A stretch of 64,000 nt of DNA from Clostridium zeae. GTDB taxonomy: Bacteria > Bacillota > Clostridia > Clostridiales > Clostridiaceae. Positions 17,075-27,107 of the stretch are shown here, one piece after another (position 1 is the stretch's first letter; each line of letters begins with the position of its first letter). A program made the position numbers and the translations under genes. Below the pieces are notes generated by a model. The model searched no databases. It saw only the letters and a program-made list of their open reading frames with translations, and was not told the origin of the DNA. The stretch is from assembly GCF_017312485.1 (NCBI RefSeq), contig NZ_BMBA01000002.1, positions 1,044,635 through 1,108,634 on the forward strand. Direction: 5' to 3'.

Positions 17075-20000
17075 GTGAAAAAATATTTTAAATCTAATTT
17101 TTTCAAGCTTGCTTTGTTTTCACTACTATTTGTAGTAATGGTAACATTGAAAGCATACGGTTCTGTAGATTCTGCCGGAACTCTTTCAGACTTACAGACA
17201 AAGATTTCTTCAGCCATGCACTCTAGACTGACTACATACAGCATAAGTTATTCTGGAACTACTTCAACACTTGGCAATGATATTTCTAATGCGATAAACA
17301 GTATTTATAACGGGGATGATTATTTGCATTACACTAGTAAAGGTTATTCCTACTCTTATACTGTTAGTGGTGGAGTTGCTACCATCAATTTTACTTTTAA
17401 TTATTGGAATACAGCAGCTCAAGACAGCTATGTAAGTACCAAAGTAAATGACGTATTAAGCCAGATAATAACTTCAGGAATGAATGATTTTGAGAAAGAA
17501 AAAGCTATTCATGATTGGATAGAAAAGAATGTGGCTTATGATACCACATTAGTAAAGCATTCAGACTATGATGCTGTTGCATCGCCGTATAAAACTGTGT
17601 GTCAAGGGTACGCACTGCTTTCTTACAAGATGTTAAACCAAGCTGGCATCCAAACTAAAATTGTAGAAGGAACAGCCGGCGGACAAGCTCATGCTTGGAA
17701 TTTGGTTTACCTTGATGGTGCCTGGTACCACTTTGATTCAACTTGGGATGATCCTCTTCCAGATGTAGCTGGTAGAGTAACTTATGATTATTATAATCTT
17801 ACTGATACTCAGATTAAACTTAATCATACTTGGGTAAAAACTTACCCTACAGCTAACACTGATTTTGCCACTACTTTAAATGCAAAACTTGTAAGTGATT
17901 CTTCAAATTCTTCTGTGTACCAAGGTTTAATTGATGCTTTAAATCTTAGTTTATTAACACCTGCATATACTGTAAATGACGCCACTGAATTAAATGCTAA
18001 GATTCAGGACGCTATTAAAAATAATCAAACTAAAATAACAGTAAGATATATGAAAGGTTCTACTCTAGCAGCTGATATATCTACTGCAGTTAGAGGAATT
18101 TCTAATATAACAGCTTATTCTTATTCAAGTGGTGATTATAACAGAAGCAGTATAACAGGAGATGTAGTATTAAATTTATCATTTACTTATTTCAATCCTG
18201 TTAGCGTAAGTTCTGTAGCTTTATCTAGTAGTGACTTAACCTTAGCTGCTGGTGCTACAAGCACACTTACTGCTACAATTCTTCCTAGCAACGCTAGCAA
18301 TAAAACAATTATTTGGTCTACAAGTAATTCTGCTGTTGCTACAGTTACAGGAGGCGTAGTTAAAGCTGTTGGAGGTGGAACAGCTGTTATTACAGCAAAA
18401 ACATCTGATGGAAGCTTCACTGCTACTTGTAATATAAAAGTTATCCAAGGAGTATCCACTATCACCCTTACTTCATCCTCACCTTACGTTAGAGTAGGCG
18501 GCGATGATATTACATTGACAGCTACGGTTAATCCAATTGGAGCTAATGATAAGTCTTTAACTTGGACAAGTAGTAATCCAACTATAGCAACAGTAGATTC
18601 TACTGGTAAAGTTCATGCATTAGCATATGGTTCTGCTATTATATCAGCAACTTCAGTACAAGACCCAACTAAAGTTGGAAAGTTCACTGTTATTGTACCT
18701 GTGCCAGTAACCGGAGTTACTGTAACTTCTAGTTCTGCTGTTGTTAAAATGGGATCTACTCTAACCTTAGGTACTACTATAGCTCCTACTACTGCTACTA
18801 TTAAGACAGTTACTTGGTCTAGTAGCAATGAAGCTATAGCTAAGGTAAGTGCTACTGGTGTAGTTACTCCTGTAGCTACTGGTACAGCAACTATCACAGC
18901 TAAAACTACTGATGGCGGCTTTATGGCTACTAAGGATTTAACAGTTATCTACGGTGTTACCAGCATAACGCTTGATAAAACCTCAGCTTATGTTAGATTG
19001 GGCGAAAGTGATTTAACTTTAGTTCCAACAGTTAACCCAACCAATGCTACTGACAAGTCATTAACTTGGACTAGCAGTAATCCTAACATAGCTGCTGTAG
19101 ATTCAAACGGAACTGTACATGCTGTTGCCTATGGTACGGTTACTATAACGGCAACTTCAGTACAGGACCCAACTAAGGTAGCAAAATCTACTATCATCGT
19201 TCCTATACCAGTAACTGGAGTTACTGTAACTTCTAGTTCTGCTGTTGTTAAAATGGGATCTACTTTAACCTTAGGTACTACTATAGCTCCTACTACTGCT
19301 ACTATTAAGACAGTTACTTGGTCTAGCAGCAATGAAGCTATAGCTAAGGTAAGTGCTACTGGCGTCGTTACTCCTGTAGCTACTGGTACAGTAACTATCA
19401 CTGCTAAAACCACTGATGGCGGGTTTACAGCAACAAAGGATTTAACAGTTATATATGGAGTTACCGGTATAACTCTTGATAAAACTTCAGCTTATGTTAG
19501 ATTGGGCGAAAGTGATTTAACTTTAGTCCCAACAGTTAACCCAACCAATGCTACAAACAAATCATTAACTTGGACTAGCAGTAATCTTAGCATAGCTACT
19601 GTAGATTCAGATGGTAAAGTTCATGCTGTTGCTTATGGTACAGTTACTATAACAGCAACTTCAGTACAGGACTCAACTAAAGTAGCTAAATGTACCATTA
19701 TCGTTCCCGTGCCAGTAACTGGAGTTACTGTAACTTCTAGTTCTGCTGTTGTTAAAATGGGATCTACTTTAACCTTAGGTACTACTATAGCTCCTACTAC
19801 TGCTACTATTAAGACAGTTACTTGGTCTAGCAGCAATGAAGCTATAGCTAAGGTAAGTGCTACTGGTGTAGTCACTCCTGTAGCTACTGGTACAGTAACT
19901 ATCACTGCTAAAACCACTGATGGCGGCTTTACGGCTACAAAGGATTTAACAGTTATCTACGGAGTTACTGGTATAACTCTTGATAAAACTTCAGCTTATG

Positions 20001-20722
20001 TTAGATTAGGCGAAAGTGATTTAACTTTAGTCCCAACAGTTAACCCAACCAATGCTACAAACAAGTCATTAACTTGGACTAGCAGTAATCCTATCATAGC
20101 TACTGTAGATTCAGATGGTAAAGTTCATGCTGTTGCTTATGGTACAGTTACTATAACAGCAACTTCAGTACAGGACCCAACTAAGGTAGCAAAATCTACT
20201 ATCATCGTTCCTATACCAGTAACTGGAGTTACTGTAACTTCTAGTTCTGCTGTTGTTAAAATGGGATCTACTTTAACCTTAGGTACTACTATAGCTCCTA
20301 CTACTGCTACTATTAAGACAGTTACTTGGTCTAGCAGCAATGAAGCTATAGCTAAGGTAAGTGCTACTGGCGTCGTTACTCCTGTAGCTACTGGTACAGT
20401 AACTATCACTGCTAAAACTACTGATGGTAGTTTTACGGCTACAAAGGATTTAACAGTTATCTATGGTGTTACCAGCATAACTCTTGACAAAACTACAGCT
20501 ACCCTTAAGCTGAGTGGTGCTGATATAACATTAATAGCTACCGTTAATCCAACCAATGCTACAGATAAATCATTAACATGGACAAGTGGTAATGCTAATG
20601 TAATTTCAGTAGATTCCTCTGGTAAAGTTCATGCTGTAGGATTAGGTACTGCTACCATCACTGTAGCTTCTGTACAAGACCCTACAAAAGTTGCACGATG
20701 CACAATAACAGTAACTAATTAG
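17075..20722 (+). CDS. Secreted transglutaminase-like protein with ten Big_2 Ig-like domains
   Basis: The 1215-residue protein begins with a signal peptide (KLALFSLLFVVMVTLKAYGS). A transglutaminase-like/cysteine-protease domain follows (about 125-235) with Cys in VCQGYALLSY, His in GQAHAWNLVYLDG and Asp in YHFDSTWDDP, a complete Cys-His-Asp triad. A short repeated helical segment leads to ten bacterial Ig-like Big_2 domains of about 84 residues each (about 375-1215). The last eight alternate between types VTGVTVTSSS and VT(S/G)ITLDKT. It has no LPXTG signal or hydrophobic C-terminus, so it is probably secreted or bound non-covalently to the cell wall. The repeat rod may hold the catalytic head away from the surface. 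The start is GTG with AAGGAGGTG upstream. The substrate is unknown. Confidence 0.88.
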   Translation: MKKYFKSNFFKLALFSLLFVVMVTLKAYGSVDSAGTLSDLQTKISSAMHSRLTTYSISYSGTTSTLGNDISNAINSIYNGDDYLHYTSKGYSYSYTVSGGVATINFTFNYWNTAAQDSYVSTKVNDVLSQIITSGMNDFEKEKAIHDWIEKNVAYDTTLVKHSDYDAVASPYKTVCQGYALLSYKMLNQAGIQTKIVEGTAGGQAHAWNLVYLDGAWYHFDSTWDDPLPDVAGRVTYDYYNLTDTQIKLNHTWVKTYPTANTDFATTLNAKLVSDSSNSSVYQGLIDALNLSLLTPAYTVNDATELNAKIQDAIKNNQTKITVRYMKGSTLAADISTAVRGISNITAYSYSSGDYNRSSITGDVVLNLSFTYFNPVSVSSVALSSSDLTLAAGATSTLTATILPSNASNKTIIWSTSNSAVATVTGGVVKAVGGGTAVITAKTSDGSFTATCNIKVIQGVSTITLTSSSPYVRVGGDDITLTATVNPIGANDKSLTWTSSNPTIATVDSTGKVHALAYGSAIISATSVQDPTKVGKFTVIVPVPVTGVTVTSSSAVVKMGSTLTLGTTIAPTTATIKTVTWSSSNEAIAKVSATGVVTPVATGTATITAKTTDGGFMATKDLTVIYGVTSITLDKTSAYVRLGESDLTLVPTVNPTNATDKSLTWTSSNPNIAAVDSNGTVHAVAYGTVTITATSVQDPTKVAKSTIIVPIPVTGVTVTSSSAVVKMGSTLTLGTTIAPTTATIKTVTWSSSNEAIAKVSATGVVTPVATGTVTITAKTTDGGFTATKDLTVIYGVTGITLDKTSAYVRLGESDLTLVPTVNPTNATNKSLTWTSSNLSIATVDSDGKVHAVAYGTVTITATSVQDSTKVAKCTIIVPVPVTGVTVTSSSAVVKMGSTLTLGTTIAPTTATIKTVTWSSSNEAIAKVSATGVVTPVATGTVTITAKTTDGGFTATKDLTVIYGVTGITLDKTSAYVRLGESDLTLVPTVNPTNATNKSLTWTSSNPIIATVDSDGKVHAVAYGTVTITATSVQDPTKVAKSTIIVPIPVTGVTVTSSSAVVKMGSTLTLGTTIAPTTATIKTVTWSSSNEAIAKVSATGVVTPVATGTVTITAKTTDGSFTATKDLTVIYGVTSITLDKTTATLKLSGADITLIATVNPTNATDKSLTWTSGNANVISVDSSGKVHAVGLGTATITVASVQDPTKVARCTITVTN
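18707..20722 (+). repeat. Four tandem 504-bp coding repeats
   Basis: The phrase GTAACTGGAGTTACTGTAAC (first copy with one change) recurs at 18707, 19211, 19715 and 20219, exactly 504 bp apart. Four units end precisely at the stop codon. Each unit codes two Big_2 domains (A and B type). The inner three are nearly identical at DNA level, including third positions, which indicates recent duplication or gene conversion. Confidence 0.95.
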
Positions 20723-20744
20723 TTTATAAGAATATAGTAAAAGG

Positions 20745-20766
20745 CCCACGACAAACATGTCGTGGG
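20745..20766 (+). terminator. Intrinsic terminator after the Big_2 protein gene
   Basis: CCCACGACA pairs with TGTCGTGGG around a short loop and is followed by TTTT, 22 bp after the stop. Confidence 0.9.
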
Positions 20767-20849
20767 TTTTAATTATATTAGTGATTATAGAATTTTATGG
20801 TTATATAACTTGCCGTGCTTAAGATTTTTAATACATGCTTAATGAACTT

Positions 20850-22340
<1,491 letters not shown>

Positions 22341-22356
22341 TCAAGTTTGTTATACA

Positions 22357-22401
22357 TACACAGATATAATTGAGTTATAACTGGTCTAAAGAATAAAAAA
22401 C
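22357..22401. repeat. Partial copy of the dispersed repeat
   Basis: The stretch CACAGATATAATTGAGTTAT, then AAGAATAAAAAAC, matches the 3' end of copies at 193-380 and 8172-8361. As in those copies it abuts a leftward terminator, here that of the GH1 leader. The hairpin and the GCGCATCTGCC core are missing. Confidence 0.6.
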
Positions 22402-22405
22402 AAAA

Positions 22406-22490
22406 GAGACCTCAATTAATAAAAAGAGAGAGCTTGTCTCGCTTTGTACTAAATGAAGGTCTCGCCTGATCAACTCAGTTACAATCCTAC
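22406..22490 (-). promoter_or_regulatory. RAT antiterminator overlapping a leader terminator (GH1 gene)
   Basis: On the minus strand AGGATTGTAACTG followed by CAGGCGAGACCT (22457-22490) matches the ribonucleic antiterminator (RAT) bound by LicT/SacY/BglG proteins. Its 3' end overlaps the first arm of a terminator whose outer arms are AGGTCTC (22457-22463) and GAGACCT (22406-22412), followed by a T-rich run. The two folds exclude each other, the classical antitermination design. Confidence 0.9.
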
Positions 22491-22529
22491 AACTATTATA
22501 TGTAAGCGTTTATAATACACTATACTTTA

Positions 22530-22558
22530 ATTATATTTCTCATTCTATTTATAGTCAA
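22530..22558 (-). promoter_or_regulatory. Sigma-A promoter of the GH1 gene
   Basis: TTGACT-N17-TATAAT on the minus strand, about 40 bp before the RAT. This gives a leader of roughly 230 nt. Confidence 0.85.
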
Positions 22559-22686
22559 TAAATTTTACTTATAAAGCTGTACACGTTTCAATGCTAAATC
22601 AAAAATCTTGCTTATCCCCATTTTCACATAGATATGCAAGATTTTATCATAAATACTTTTATATATTAGTAATGTTTAGTACTATG

Positions 22687-22809
22687 ATTGAAATTAAGTG
22701 ATTATGCGTAAGCTCATTAAGGATGAATAACTCTAAACCTAAGAGTATTAGTTTAATTATAGAGTTGTTCATCTAAAGAGCCTCGGATCAATAACCATTT
22801 AATTTCAAT
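22687..22809. repeat. Long nested inverted repeat between the GH1 promoter and bdh
   Basis: Outer arms of 19 bp (ATTGAAATTAAGTGATTAT and its near-complement, 22687-22705 with 22791-22809, one mismatch and one G:U) enclose inner arms of 13 bp (22722-22734 with 22761-22773, one G:U). The 123-bp unit could form a long branched RNA hairpin on either strand. It follows the bdh stop by about 40 bp, so it may end bdh transcripts, though no T-run is present. It also resembles a small non-autonomous element. No family is recognised. Confidence 0.55.
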
Positions 22810-22849
22810 GCAGTGTTTTAACATCACCTAATTATAAAACTTTTCTTCC

Positions 22850-24010
22850 TTATAAGCACATCTCTAAAATCTTACATACATCTTCTTCATTTAAAGCAAC
22901 GTAAGCATATGCTAAACCACCATGTTCAACAGCTGATTTTGCCATTGCTTCAAAATTTGTTTTGTCTATTCCTAATTCACTTAAAGTCATTGGAATTCCG
23001 CAAGCTTTAAAAAAGTCTTCTGTGGCATCTATAGCTTGATTTGCAAGCGCAAACTTATCTCCCTTAGGGTCTAGATTCCATACATTTATAGCATAATCAA
23101 CGAATTTATCAATGGTTGCTTCACTTAATATATATCTCATCCATCTTGGGGTTAGAATAGCAAGACCTACTCCATGAGTTATATCATAGTATGCACTTAA
23201 TTCATGCTCTATAGGATGACAAGTCCATGCTCCTGCCTTTCCGCTTCCAGTAAGACCATTAAGAGCCATGGAACTAGCCCACATCAGGTTAGCACGAGCT
23301 TCGTAATTCTTTGGATCTTTTAATGCTATCGGACAGTATTTTATACAAGCCTGTAGTAATCCTTCTGCAAACTTATCCTGTACAAAAGCATCAGTAGTTT
23401 TCTTAAAGTAATTTTCAATAATATGAGACATTATATCTGCACAGCCAGCTGATGTTTGAATAGCTGGTAAAGTATATAAGTATTCAGGATCTAGAATAGA
23501 CGTTTGAGGTATCATATTCCAAGATGCTGTTCCAAGCTTTTCGTTTGTATCCATTTTTGAAATAACTGCATTTTTATTCATCTCAGATCCAGTTGCAGCT
23601 AGTGTTAAGATAGTAACTATCGGTAAAACCTTATCTATCTTAGCTGGACTCGTAACTATATCCCAGGCATCTCCATCATAGTAGTAAGCAGCTCCTACAA
23701 CCTTTGCACAGTCTATAGTACTTCCACCACCAACAGCTAATATAACATCAACATTATGTTCTTTACAAAGTTCCACTCCACGTCTTACTGTTTCTATTCT
23801 AGGATTTGGTTCAATTCCACTAAATTCTATTATATTAAAATCCTTTAGAAGTTCTTGAATATTATCATATATTCCATTTTTCTTTATACTTCCTCCACCA
23901 TAAGCAAGCAATACATTTTTCCCATGTCTTTTTAATACTTCTGGAAGGTTAGAAATCTGACCTTTACCAAATAGCATCTCTGTATAAGCATTAAACTTAA
24001 AATTATCCAT
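22850..24010 (-). CDS. Iron-containing alcohol dehydrogenase (butanol dehydrogenase type)
   Basis: This 386-residue group III (Fe-ADH) enzyme interconverts aldehydes and alcohols with NAD(P)H. It closely follows the pattern of clostridial BdhA/BdhB and B. subtilis YugJ. The N-terminus is NFKFNAYTEMLFGKGQI. The cofactor motif is AVGGGSTIDCAKVV (near residue 95), then TLAATGSEMNKNAVI. The metal-binding His-rich segment is WTCHPIEHELSAYYDITHG (near 265). A solventogenic or redox-balancing role is likely. The promoter (24069-24099) has a 19-bp spacer filled by a dyad, the hallmark of MerR-type activation. GGAGGAAG lies upstream of the ATG. Confidence 0.92.
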   Translation of the reverse strand: MDNFKFNAYTEMLFGKGQISNLPEVLKRHGKNVLLAYGGGSIKKNGIYDNIQELLKDFNIIEFSGIEPNPRIETVRRGVELCKEHNVDVILAVGGGSTIDCAKVVGAAYYYDGDAWDIVTSPAKIDKVLPIVTILTLAATGSEMNKNAVISKMDTNEKLGTASWNMIPQTSILDPEYLYTLPAIQTSAGCADIMSHIIENYFKKTTDAFVQDKFAEGLLQACIKYCPIALKDPKNYEARANLMWASSMALNGLTGSGKAGAWTCHPIEHELSAYYDITHGVGLAILTPRWMRYILSEATIDKFVDYAINVWNLDPKGDKFALANQAIDATEDFFKACGIPMTLSELGIDKTNFEAMAKSAVEHGGLAYAYVALNEEDVCKILEMCL

Positions 24011-24068
24011 CTTTTCTTCCTCCTATTAGTACATGAATCTTTACTAATTTTTAACTTTTTATAGTTCA

Positions 24069-24099
24069 AGTATACCCCTTACAGTAAACTCTAAGTCAA
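24069..24099 (-). promoter_or_regulatory. MerR-type promoter of the alcohol dehydrogenase gene
   Basis: On the minus strand TTGACT and TATACT are 19 bp apart. The spacer holds the dyad CTTAGAGT-TT-ACTGTAAG (24078-24095, one mismatch). MerR-family activators untwist promoters with 19-20 bp spacers of exactly this form. AdhR-type MerR proteins that sense aldehydes are plausible regulators. No merR gene is nearby. Confidence 0.75.
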
Positions 24100-24124
24100 T
24101 ACTAATTCCTATACAGCAAAAAAA

Positions 24125-24149
24125 GTGAACTCTGTAGTACAGAATTCAC
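24125..24149 (-). terminator. Intrinsic terminator after the esterase gene
   Basis: GTGAATTCTGT pairs with ACAGAGTTCAC (one mismatch) on the minus strand and is followed by TTTTTTT, 26 bp past the esterase stop. Confidence 0.85.
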
Positions 24150-24174
24150 TCTTCTTGCTTGCTTTACATATATA

Positions 24175-26919
24175 CTATTGTTGTTTTACACCTTTCTTTC
24201 TTAGCAGTACATATCCACCTGCTACAGAAGCTGACATTAGTAATGTTAATGGTAGTATTGGTGCTGAATCACCAGTTTGTGGTGAAGTTGTACTAGTACT
24301 GCTTACTGATGTTGTAGTTGAACTAGTATTTGTTGATGTTGTTTGGGTTGGAGTAGTTGTTTGAGTTGGTGTTGTTGCTTTGCTTATTGCCTGAGCAGCT
24401 AACCATTCCATAATTGTTGTGCTCTTTCCATTGATTGTATCTATGCATTTATTATTGTATACATATATCCATGACCAATGTCCAGAATATTCATATGGTG
24501 TTCCATCTGCTTTTTTATATAAACCTGTAGTATCTACTACTTTATCAAAATATGAGAAGTGAACATTCTTTGCCCCAGCTTTTACTAATCTATCATAAGT
24601 TGGAACTACATAAGTAGCTGGTGGAAGTACTGTATCTGTTTTAGCTGCTGTAAACCAGATTGGTAGATTCTTTAATTTCTGTATATCAGAATCAGATATT
24701 AAGGTATCCTTCAAACCTTCACAAGTTGGGAACGCAGCCGCAAAATAGTCTGTATAATCTCTAGCCATTAATAATGTCATATATCCACCGTTAGAATCTC
24801 CACCGATATATATTCTGCTTGTATCAATATCCTTGTTATTTGAAACATAATCTTTAATTAGGGACATCAATGCACTTTCATATTTTGAAGTTCCATCAGC
24901 CTTACCATTTAAACCATCCATCCAGTATGTTGGTGCTTGAGGTGCTAAAACATATGCTCCATTAAAATATCCTTGTATTTCGCTTGAAGCAAAGTTTACT
25001 GCCTTGTTTCCTGCTATAGGAAGAAGTCCATCTGTTCCACCTTCTCCACCACCATGTAACCATATAACTAATGGATGTTTTTTGCTATCTTTTGCAGGGG
25101 AAAAGCTTGCATAGTGAAGAGTCACATTATCATAAGTTGCCTGGGAAGTTGTAAACTTATCTAAAAGTCCACTAGTTCCACCTGCATATACATTTCCTAC
25201 TAAACCTCTGATTGTTTGTGAATCAGAAGTTATATCTCTTTGCTGAGTTATTGTGTAATTAGAAGTAATCCATCCATTTAAACCTGATGTTAAGCTATAG
25301 TTCATTGGTGAACCTAAAGCTAAATCTGGTCCAATCTCCATTTCAAGAACTGCATAGTTTCCATTAGGTACTGCATTACCTTCCTTATCAGAAACATATG
25401 CTCTTACAACCTTACGATCTCCTTCTGCAGCTCCTAATATTGGAGTGTTTGGTCTATTTTCAGTTCTTAATACATGCACTTTAAAAGTATCTGTAGCTAT
25501 TAAACCTTGATCTACCTTTTGCCCTAAGTTAACGATTACTTTCGTAATTGCAGGTCCCCAGTCCTGTACTTCAGTAACTGTTGAGTAACTTGTAGACTTA
25601 ACTTTAGCTTGACTAGCTAACCATTCCATTATTGTTGTATTTTTTCCGTTAATCGTATCTGTGCATTGGTTATTGTACACATAAATCCATGACCAGTGAC
25701 CCATATATTCATATGGTGATCCATCTGCCTTTTTATATAAACCTGTTGTATCAACTACCTTATCAAATAATGATAAATGAACATTCTTAGCTCCAGCCTT
25801 CACTAAACGATTATAAGTTGGAACTACATAGTCATTTACTGGAACTGTAGTATCTGTTTTAGCTGCAGTAAACCATATTGGAAGGTTCTTCATCTTCTCA
25901 ATATCTGAATCCTTTATTAAAGTATCCTTTAAAGCTTCACAAGTTGGAAATGCAGCTGCAAAATAATCTGTATAATCTCTTGCCATAAGCATTGTCATAT
26001 ATCCACCGTTAGAATCTCCACCGATGTAAATTCTGCTTGTATCAATGTCTTTGTTGTTTGCAACGTAATCTTTAATTAGCGACATAAGTGCATTCTCATA
26101 TTTTGAAGTTCCATCACCAAAGCCACTAGTGCCCTCCATCCAGAAGGTTGGAGTTTGTGGCGCTAGAACATAAGCACCTCCAAAATATGCTTGCATTTGC
26201 TTTGAAGCAAAGTTATCTGCCTTATTTCCCATAATAGGAAGTAATCCATCTGTTCCGCCTTCTCCCATACCATGAAGCCATATAACTAATGGATGTTTGT
26301 TATTATCTTTTTCAGGTGTATAGTTTGAATAATGTAAAGTAACATTATCATAGGTTGCTTGTCCAAGTTTGAAATTATCCACAATAGGTTTAATATCTCC
26401 AGCAGAAGTGTTAACAACTAGTCCTGATATTGTTCCTGAACTTGCTGCGATATCCTTTTGTTGAGTTATCGTGTAATCACATTTAACCCATCCATTCATA
26501 AATGTTGTCATGCTGAAATTAATTGGAGAACTTAAAGCATCATCAGGACCAACACTCATTTCAAGTACTACATAATTACCACTATCAACAGCATTACCAT
26601 CCTTATCTGAAACATATGCTTTAGTAATAGTTCGATCACCTTCTGCAGCACCAGTAATCGCAGTATTTGGTCTAGTATCAGTTCTCAATACATGTACTTT
26701 GAAAGTATCTGTACCAACTGAACCTTTATCTACTTTCTTACCTAAGTCAACAATAACCTTTGTTGTCGCTGATCCCCAGTCAAACACCTCAGTAACTGTA
26801 CGGTAAGATGCTGCTTGAGCTTCTGCAGCAAAAACACTTCTTACTGGAGAAACTGCCATTACACTTGCTAACATGACTGCAAGCATTAGCTTTCCACCTC
26901 GTTTAAATATACTTGCCAT
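24175..26919 (-). CDS. Tandem-duplicated surface esterase with SPQTG sorting signal
   Basis: The 914-residue protein has a signal peptide (about 1-32, LMLAVMLASVMAVSPVRSVF). Two copies of an Ig-like N-terminal domain plus alpha/beta-hydrolase unit follow (about 38-440 and 445-845). Each hydrolase has the nucleophile elbow GGDSNGGYMT (Ser303 and Ser709, 406 residues apart), an acid loop (AAKTDT) and a His in GHWSWIYVYNN, so both sites look intact. The pattern matches EstA/PHB-depolymerase-like esterases acting on feruloyl or acetyl esters. A Thr/Ser-rich spacer leads to SPQTGD, a hydrophobic helix and RKKGVKQQ, a sortase sorting signal. The sortase gene lies just upstream on the same strand. 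Likely role: cell-wall-anchored de-esterification of plant polysaccharides; the exact substrate is inferred. Confidence 0.88.
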   Translation of the reverse strand: MASIFKRGGKLMLAVMLASVMAVSPVRSVFAAEAQAASYRTVTEVFDWGSATTKVIVDLGKKVDKGSVGTDTFKVHVLRTDTRPNTAITGAAEGDRTITKAYVSDKDGNAVDSGNYVVLEMSVGPDDALSSPINFSMTTFMNGWVKCDYTITQQKDIAASSGTISGLVVNTSAGDIKPIVDNFKLGQATYDNVTLHYSNYTPEKDNNKHPLVIWLHGMGEGGTDGLLPIMGNKADNFASKQMQAYFGGAYVLAPQTPTFWMEGTSGFGDGTSKYENALMSLIKDYVANNKDIDTSRIYIGGDSNGGYMTMLMARDYTDYFAAAFPTCEALKDTLIKDSDIEKMKNLPIWFTAAKTDTTVPVNDYVVPTYNRLVKAGAKNVHLSLFDKVVDTTGLYKKADGSPYEYMGHWSWIYVYNNQCTDTINGKNTTIMEWLASQAKVKSTSYSTVTEVQDWGPAITKVIVNLGQKVDQGLIATDTFKVHVLRTENRPNTPILGAAEGDRKVVRAYVSDKEGNAVPNGNYAVLEMEIGPDLALGSPMNYSLTSGLNGWITSNYTITQQRDITSDSQTIRGLVGNVYAGGTSGLLDKFTTSQATYDNVTLHYASFSPAKDSKKHPLVIWLHGGGEGGTDGLLPIAGNKAVNFASSEIQGYFNGAYVLAPQAPTYWMDGLNGKADGTSKYESALMSLIKDYVSNNKDIDTSRIYIGGDSNGGYMTLLMARDYTDYFAAAFPTCEGLKDTLISDSDIQKLKNLPIWFTAAKTDTVLPPATYVVPTYDRLVKAGAKNVHFSYFDKVVDTTGLYKKADGTPYEYSGHWSWIYVYNNKCIDTINGKSTTIMEWLAAQAISKATTPTQTTTPTQTTSTNTSSTTTSVSSTSTTSPQTGDSAPILPLTLLMSASVAGGYVLLRKKGVKQQ

Positions 26920-27107
26920 TTTTACCCCCCCATATCACAGGCTTTTAAACCTTTTTTACTTTAAAATCTATATAAATGATCATAAAGTACTTATTTAATA
27001 TCTAGCTTATTTTGTTAATTTTTATCTATATTCAATATTGCTTTTTTAACTATTAAAACTAATATAATTTTGATATCATCAAATAATGCGTGTATTCAAC
27101 TGTATGA

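Noticed and set aside
18187-20409. Several repeated open frames of about 94 codons on the minus strand
   Set aside because: They are antisense shadows of the Big_2 repeats, repeat with the same 504-bp period and have no ribosome binding sites of their own.
18707-20722. Periodic repeats considered as a CRISPR array
   Set aside because: The period is 504 bp, the whole unit is repeated with no unique spacers, and it codes for Ig-like domains in one long frame.
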